Shown piece after piece: positions 14,945 through 18,164 of a stretch of 18,164 nucleotides of DNA. Both the position numbers and the translations under genes were made by a program. Positions within the stretch are counted from its first letter, which is position 1; the number at the start of each line of letters is the position of its first letter. The notes below the pieces were generated by a model that worked only from the letters and a program-made list of their open reading frames with translations, had not been told where the DNA came from and did no database searches. Source of the DNA: Candidatus Accumulibacter vicinus (GTDB taxonomy: Bacteria; Pseudomonadota; Gammaproteobacteria; Burkholderiales; Rhodocyclaceae); NCBI GenBank assembly GCA_002425405.1, contig DIME01000051.1, positions 12,609 to 30,772 on the forward strand, read 5' to 3'.

Positions 14945-15553
14945 ATGAAGTTTGAATTTGAAGCGCGCAAGCGCACCCTGCAGGGGTCCGGAGCGAGCCG
15001 CCGCCTGCGTCGCCAGAATCGCGTACCGGCGATCGTTTACGGAGGCTCGGCGGCACCGCAGTTGATCGACCTCGATCACAACGAAATTCTGCTCAACCTG
15101 CGCAAGGAAGCATTCCATTCTTCCGTTCTGACGCTGAACATCGATGGCCGCATCGAAAGTGTCGTGCTGCGTGACTCGCAGATGCACCCCTGGAAGCCAC
15201 TGGTCCTGCATGTGGACTTTCAGCGGGTCGACATGGCCCATGCCATCCACCAGCGTGTACCGCTGCACTTCATCAACGCCGACATCGCGCCGGGAGTCAA
15301 GATCAGTGGCGGTCACGTCGCGCACGTCCACAACGACATCGAAGTGATCTGCCTGCCGCAGGATCTGCCGGCGTTTATCGAAGTCGACCTGCAGAACCTC
15401 CAGTCTGGTCACTCGATCCATGCTTCCGAGCTGGTTCTCCCGGCGGGCGTCACCCCGGCCCTGCATGGCGAGGATTACGTGCTGGTGTCGATCCCGGCCA
15501 AGAAGGGTGGTGACGACTCCGATACAGCCGAGGGCGCAGCGACTGCCGGCTAA
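14945..15553 (+). CDS. rplY: 50S ribosomal protein L25 (long Ctc/TL5 form)
   Basis: L25 binds 5S rRNA in the large ribosomal subunit. The 202-residue product has the N-terminal L25 beta-barrel (FEFEARKRTLQGSGASRRLRR, then RVPAIVYGG) and the extra C-terminal Ctc/TL5 domain (about residues 95-190), with HFINADIAPGVKISGG and VDLQNLQSGHSIHASEL. It is therefore the long form rather than the 94-residue E. coli type. The last residues (DDSDTAEGAATAG) are an acidic low-complexity tail. The ATG at 14945 has AGGAG about 7 bases upstream. The prs-rplY-pth order is widely conserved and groups this gene with translation functions. Confidence 0.96.
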   Translation: MKFEFEARKRTLQGSGASRRLRRQNRVPAIVYGGSAAPQLIDLDHNEILLNLRKEAFHSSVLTLNIDGRIESVVLRDSQMHPWKPLVLHVDFQRVDMAHAIHQRVPLHFINADIAPGVKISGGHVAHVHNDIEVICLPQDLPAFIEVDLQNLQSGHSIHASELVLPAGVTPALHGEDYVLVSIPAKKGGDDSDTAEGAATAG

Positions 15554-15618
15554 ACCCGCACCCCATCCCGGCCGCCGTCCGGTACCCAGTACCCGCGGCG
15601 GCTTGGGCAATCCATCGC

Positions 15619-16188
15619 ATGCCACCACCCCGCCTGATCGTCGGCCTCGGCAACCCCGGCAAGGAGTACGAAGATAACCGGCACAATGTCGGTTTCTGGT
15701 TCGTCGACCAGTTGGCGCGGCGCTTGCAGGCACCGCTGACGCCGCAGGGCCGGTTCCTTGGCCGCGTTGCCCGCATCGGCGAGTTGTGGCTGTTACAGCC
15801 GATGACCTATATGAACCTCTCCGGTCAGGCGGTAGCCGGACTGGCCCGTTTCTACAAGATCGCCGATGACGAGACACTGGTCGTACACGATGACCTCGAC
15901 TTGCCGCCCGGCAGTATCCGCCTCAAACAGGGCGGCGGCAACGGCGGGCACAACGGCCTCAAAGACATCCAGGCCCGCCTCGCCAGCCCGGATTTCTGGC
16001 GACTGCGACTGGGAATCGGGCATCCCGGCGAGCGCGCTGAGGTCGTCAACTACGTCCTCAAGGCACCACGACGTGAAGAGCAGGAACTGATCGACACGGC
16101 CATCGATCGCTGCCTGACGGCCTGGCCCCTGCTCGCCACCGGCGACTATGCGACCGCGCAACGGCAACTGCATCTCAAGACCATTTAA
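15619..16188 (+). CDS. pth: Peptidyl-tRNA hydrolase
   Basis: Pth frees tRNAs from peptidyl-tRNA dropped by stalled ribosomes. The 189-residue product shows all family marks: LIVGLGNPGKEYEDNRHNVGF, with catalytic His22; MTYMNLSGQAV, with Asn66; VVHDDLDLPPG, with Asp91; and GGGNGGHNGLKDI, with Asn112. Length is normal. The ATG at 15619 begins the usual short N terminus, but its ribosome site is weak. It lies 65 bases after rplY and 13 bases before ychF, so the three are probably one transcript. Confidence 0.97.
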   Translation: MPPPRLIVGLGNPGKEYEDNRHNVGFWFVDQLARRLQAPLTPQGRFLGRVARIGELWLLQPMTYMNLSGQAVAGLARFYKIADDETLVVHDDLDLPPGSIRLKQGGGNGGHNGLKDIQARLASPDFWRLRLGIGHPGERAEVVNYVLKAPRREEQELIDTAIDRCLTAWPLLATGDYATAQRQLHLKTI

Positions 16189-16201
16189 TATCGGAATCCC
16201 A

Positions 16202-17293
16202 ATGAGCCTCCAGTGCGGTATCGTCGGTCTGCCGAATGTCGGCAAATCCACCCTCTTCAATGCCCTGACCAAGGCGGGAATCGCCGCCGAGAACTACCCC
16301 TTCTGCACCATCGAACCCAATGTCGGGATTGTCGAAGTGCCCGATCCGCGCCTGCAGCAGATCGCGGCGATCGTCAGACCACAACGCATCCAGCCGGCGA
16401 TCGTCGAGTTTGTCGATATTGCCGGCCTGGTTGCCGGCGCTTCGAAGGGTGAAGGCCTGGGTAACCAGTTCCTGGCCAATATCCGCGAAACCGATGCCAT
16501 CGTCAGTGTCATCCGCTGCTTCGACGACGACAATGTCGTGCATGTCTCGGGGCGCGTTGATCCGTTGTCGGACATCGAAACCATCCTGACCGAACTGGCT
16601 CTCGCCGACCTCGCATCCGTCGAACGCACGCTCAATCGCGAGATCAAGAAAGCACGTGCCGGCGACAAGGAAGCGCAGAAACTGGTCGGCGTTCTCGAAC
16701 GTCTGCTGCCGCATCTCAACGACGGCAAACCAGCGCGCACGCTGACTCTCGCCACTGACGAAAAGGCCCTGCTCAAACCGCTGTGCCTGCTGACCATCAA
16801 GCCGACGATGTATGTCGGCAACGTTCTGGAAGACGGTTTTCTGAACAACCCGCACCTCGACCACCTGCGTGCACATGCGGCCATCGAAGGTGCGCCGGTG
16901 ATTGTTCTGTGCGCCAAGATCGAAGCCGAACTCGCCGACCTCGATGACGAAGACAAGGCGATTTTTCTGGCCGATCTCGGGCTCGAAGAACCCGGGCTGA
17001 ACCGCCTGATCCGCGCAGCCTACCAGTTGCTCGGTCTGCAGACCTACTTCACGGCCGGCGTCAAGGAGGTGCGGGCCTGGACCATTCACGTCGGCGATAC
17101 CGCCCCGCAGGCCGCCGGAGTCATTCACACCGACTTCGAAAGAGGCTTCATCCGCGCGCAAACGATCGCGCTGGCTGACTTCCTCGCCTGCAAGGGCGAG
17201 CAGGGAGCGAAGGAGGCCGGCAAGATGCGTGCCGAAGGCAAAGAGTACGTGATTAAGGACGGTGATGTATTGAATTTTCTGTTCAACGTCTAA
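16202..17293 (+). CDS. ychF: Redox-regulated ATPase YchF (Obg family)
   Basis: YchF is an Obg-like P-loop NTPase that prefers ATP and binds ribosomes; it is linked to translation and oxidative stress response. The 363-residue product has the exact family length. The P-loop GLPNVGKS is at 9-16, followed by DIAGLVAGASKGEGLGNQF as switch II. The base-recognition motif is NVLE in place of NKxD, which is the basis of ATP preference in this family. The C-terminal TGS domain ends in EYVIKDGDVLNFLFNV. An earlier in-frame start at 16148 lies inside pth, so the ATG at 16202 is chosen. The pth-ychF pair is a conserved neighbourhood in many bacteria. Confidence 0.97.
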   Translation: MSLQCGIVGLPNVGKSTLFNALTKAGIAAENYPFCTIEPNVGIVEVPDPRLQQIAAIVRPQRIQPAIVEFVDIAGLVAGASKGEGLGNQFLANIRETDAIVSVIRCFDDDNVVHVSGRVDPLSDIETILTELALADLASVERTLNREIKKARAGDKEAQKLVGVLERLLPHLNDGKPARTLTLATDEKALLKPLCLLTIKPTMYVGNVLEDGFLNNPHLDHLRAHAAIEGAPVIVLCAKIEAELADLDDEDKAIFLADLGLEEPGLNRLIRAAYQLLGLQTYFTAGVKEVRAWTIHVGDTAPQAAGVIHTDFERGFIRAQTIALADFLACKGEQGAKEAGKMRAEGKEYVIKDGDVLNFLFNV

Positions 17294-17385
17294 CTGACGT
17301 AGCCCCGGATGTCGGTCTCGCTGGCGTGGGTGTGTCGTGGCATGTCCGGTCGCGCCCGCACCCGGAGCAAGTCGCCCCGAGGTAG

Positions 17386-17415
17386 CTGGCAAGCGATCAG
17401 CAGGCCTGCGATACT
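17386..17415 (+). promoter_or_regulatory. Weak candidate promoter upstream of the LapA-domain gene
   Basis: CTGGCA (17386-17391) and GATACT (17410-17415) are 18 bases apart and match the sigma-70 boxes at four positions each. They lie in the 186-base ychF-lapA gap, which otherwise shows no gene or clear terminator. This is a low-information match. Confidence 0.25.
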
Positions 17416-17479
17416 AATGGTATTTCTGCAATGCCGCGCCTGACCTGTTTCTGGCAACCCATCAAGGAGTGCTCATCTC

Positions 17480-17998
17480 ATGAAGCTTCGGACCATTTTT
17501 CTATTGCTTATCCTCGGCACCATCGCGGCATTTTCTCTGCTCAACTGGAACGTCTTCATCACCCCGACGACGCTTTCCTTGGGAATTACCGAAGTGCAAG
17601 CCCCACTGGGAGTGGTCATGCTCGGCGTGGTGGGGTTTCTCACCGTTTTCTTCCTCGTGTTCGTTGTTTACATGCAAGCCTCGGCGATATTCGATTCCCG
17701 GCGTCACGCCCAGGAACTACAGGTCAACCGCGAACTGGCTGACAAAGCGGAGGCCTCACGCTTCACCGAACTGCACAACTTTCTTGAGGCCGAATTACAG
17801 AAACTGGGGGGCAACCGCGACGCCAGATCGTCGTCGGCAACAGATCATCAGGCTGTTCTGGACAGACTCGATCGGCTTGAAAAGGAACTGTTTCTCGCCG
17901 TCGAGCAGTCAGGAAACAGTCTCGCCGCAAGTATCGGCGAACTCGAGGACCGTCTCGAAAGAAGCGCATTACTACCCCGTAAGCTGGGTAATTCATGA
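17480..17998 (+). CDS. LapA-domain (DUF1049) inner-membrane protein
   Basis: This 172-residue protein begins with a membrane segment (about 4-22), then NWNVFITPTTLSLG and APLGVVMLGVVGFLTVFFL. The two hydrophobic helices, with a short NW-x-F loop between them, are the LapA/YciS pattern. LapA acts with LapB in controlling LPS synthesis in E. coli. After the second helix (about 43-66) comes a charged helical tail of roughly 100 residues (QVNRELADKAEASRF, then LDRLDRLEKELFLAVEQ), probably a cytoplasmic coiled coil and longer than in E. coli LapA (about 100 residues in all). The ATG at 17480 has AAGGAG 10 bases upstream. No lapB-like gene is visible inside the window, so an LPS role is only possible. 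Confidence 0.75.
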   Translation: MKLRTIFLLLILGTIAAFSLLNWNVFITPTTLSLGITEVQAPLGVVMLGVVGFLTVFFLVFVVYMQASAIFDSRRHAQELQVNRELADKAEASRFTELHNFLEAELQKLGGNRDARSSSATDHQAVLDRLDRLEKELFLAVEQSGNSLAASIGELEDRLERSALLPRKLGNS

Positions 17999-18072
17999 CC
18001 GTTCAACGAGGAGCCGCCCGGCACTCTCGCGGCGTCGTCATGGCGGCACAGGCGGATCTGTTGTGAGGGGGG

Positions 18073-18140
18073 GGGTTTGGGCTGATTCTGGGAAGCCGCA
18101 AGCCCTCGCCGCATGCTGGTGCTTGCGGGAGGGTTTGGGC
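18073..18140 (+). repeat. Direct repeat of GGGTTTGGGC
   Basis: The 10-base word GGGTTTGGGC occurs exactly at 18073-18082 and again at 18131-18140, 58 bases apart. The second copy is part of the G-quadruplex-like motif and the hairpin lies between the two, so they may bracket a small repeat unit. Confidence 0.6.
18096..18128 (+). repeat. 8-bp perfect inverted repeat (hairpin)
   Basis: CCGCAAGC (18096-18103) and GCTTGCGG (18121-18128) are exact complements around a 17-base loop that itself contains the palindrome GCATGC. On the plus strand it is followed by GAGGGTTT rather than a T-run, so it is not a standard terminator. It could be a protein-binding dyad, a repeat-element stem or an RNA processing signal. 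Confidence 0.5.
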
Positions 18141-18151
18141 AAATGGGGGGG
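18127..18151 (+). other. Canonical G-quadruplex motif
   Basis: Four G-tracts lie on one strand with loops of 1, 3 and 5 bases: GGG at 18127-18129, 18131-18133 and 18137-18139, and G7 at 18145-18151. This meets the usual G3+N1-7 definition. Whether it folds in DNA or RNA is unknown. Confidence 0.55.
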
Positions 18152-18164
18152 CCTGGCGGTGACC

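Larger units (their letters stand above)
17999..18164. other. Non-coding tail with G-tracts and repeats
   Basis: I see no convincing gene after the LapA-domain stop. From about 18060 the plus strand is unusually G-rich, with a run of nine G at 18067-18075 and one of seven at 18145-18151. It also holds a long-stem hairpin, a repeated 10-mer and a G-quadruplex-like motif, listed separately. The window ends here, so the element may continue. Confidence 0.6.

Noticed and set aside
13866..15056. A 396-codon minus-strand frame opposite prs and the start of rplY
   Set aside because: It lies antisense to two conserved housekeeping genes and crosses the gap between them. It is a GC-driven shadow.
1..18164. 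CRISPR arrays, insertion sequences, phage genes, toxin-antitoxin pairs or other defence islands
   Set aside because: No regularly spaced repeats, transposase, integrase or paired small genes were found; almost all of the window is accounted for by conserved metabolic and housekeeping genes.

Overview
This window looks like a chromosomal segment of a GC-rich betaproteobacterium, probably of the Rhodocyclales/Accumulibacter type. That is an inference from the gene order TPR protein-lolB-ispE-tRNA-Gln-prs-rplY-pth-ychF and from the biotin/B12-dependent propionyl-CoA pathway next to it. No 16S or other decisive marker is present. Nothing in it (no transposase, integrase, CRISPR array or phage gene) suggests a mobile or accessory region.

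Region 1 (1-4840, minus strand) is a propionyl-CoA/methylmalonyl-CoA operon read right to left: methylmalonyl-CoA mutase, its GTPase chaperone MeaB, the propionyl-CoA carboxylase beta subunit, and at the very left edge the first codons of what looks like the biotin-carrying alpha subunit. Together they would interconvert propionyl-CoA and succinyl-CoA, but no methylmalonyl-CoA epimerase is seen here. Region 2 (4841-6482, plus strand) is divergent from it: a GntR/FadR-type regulator and a crotonase-fold enzyme joined by a GTGA overlap. The regulator probably controls the divergent operon. The crotonase has the first catalytic Glu of hydratases but not the second.

Region 3 (6524-10277, minus strand) reads right to left as mutM (DNA glycosylase), a stand-alone dynamin-like GTPase and a TauE/SafE-type membrane exporter. 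The genes are closely spaced but have no obvious shared function. Region 4 (10369-17293, plus strand) is a housekeeping run: secreted TPR protein, outer-membrane lipoprotein receptor LolB, IspE (isoprenoid synthesis), tRNA-Gln(UUG), PRPP synthetase, ribosomal protein L25, peptidyl-tRNA hydrolase and the ATPase YchF. The TPR-lolB-ispE genes overlap and appear translationally coupled; lolB seems to start at a rare CTG codon. Region 5 (17294-18164, plus strand) holds a small LapA-domain membrane protein and then a G-tract-rich, repeat-containing non-coding tail that runs to the window edge.

No clearly new multi-gene system was found. The most interesting leads are the probable CTG start of lolB, the atypical crotonase beside the methylmalonyl-CoA genes, the layered regulatory signals in the divergent intergenic region, the lone dynamin-like GTPase, and the G-quadruplex-like tail.
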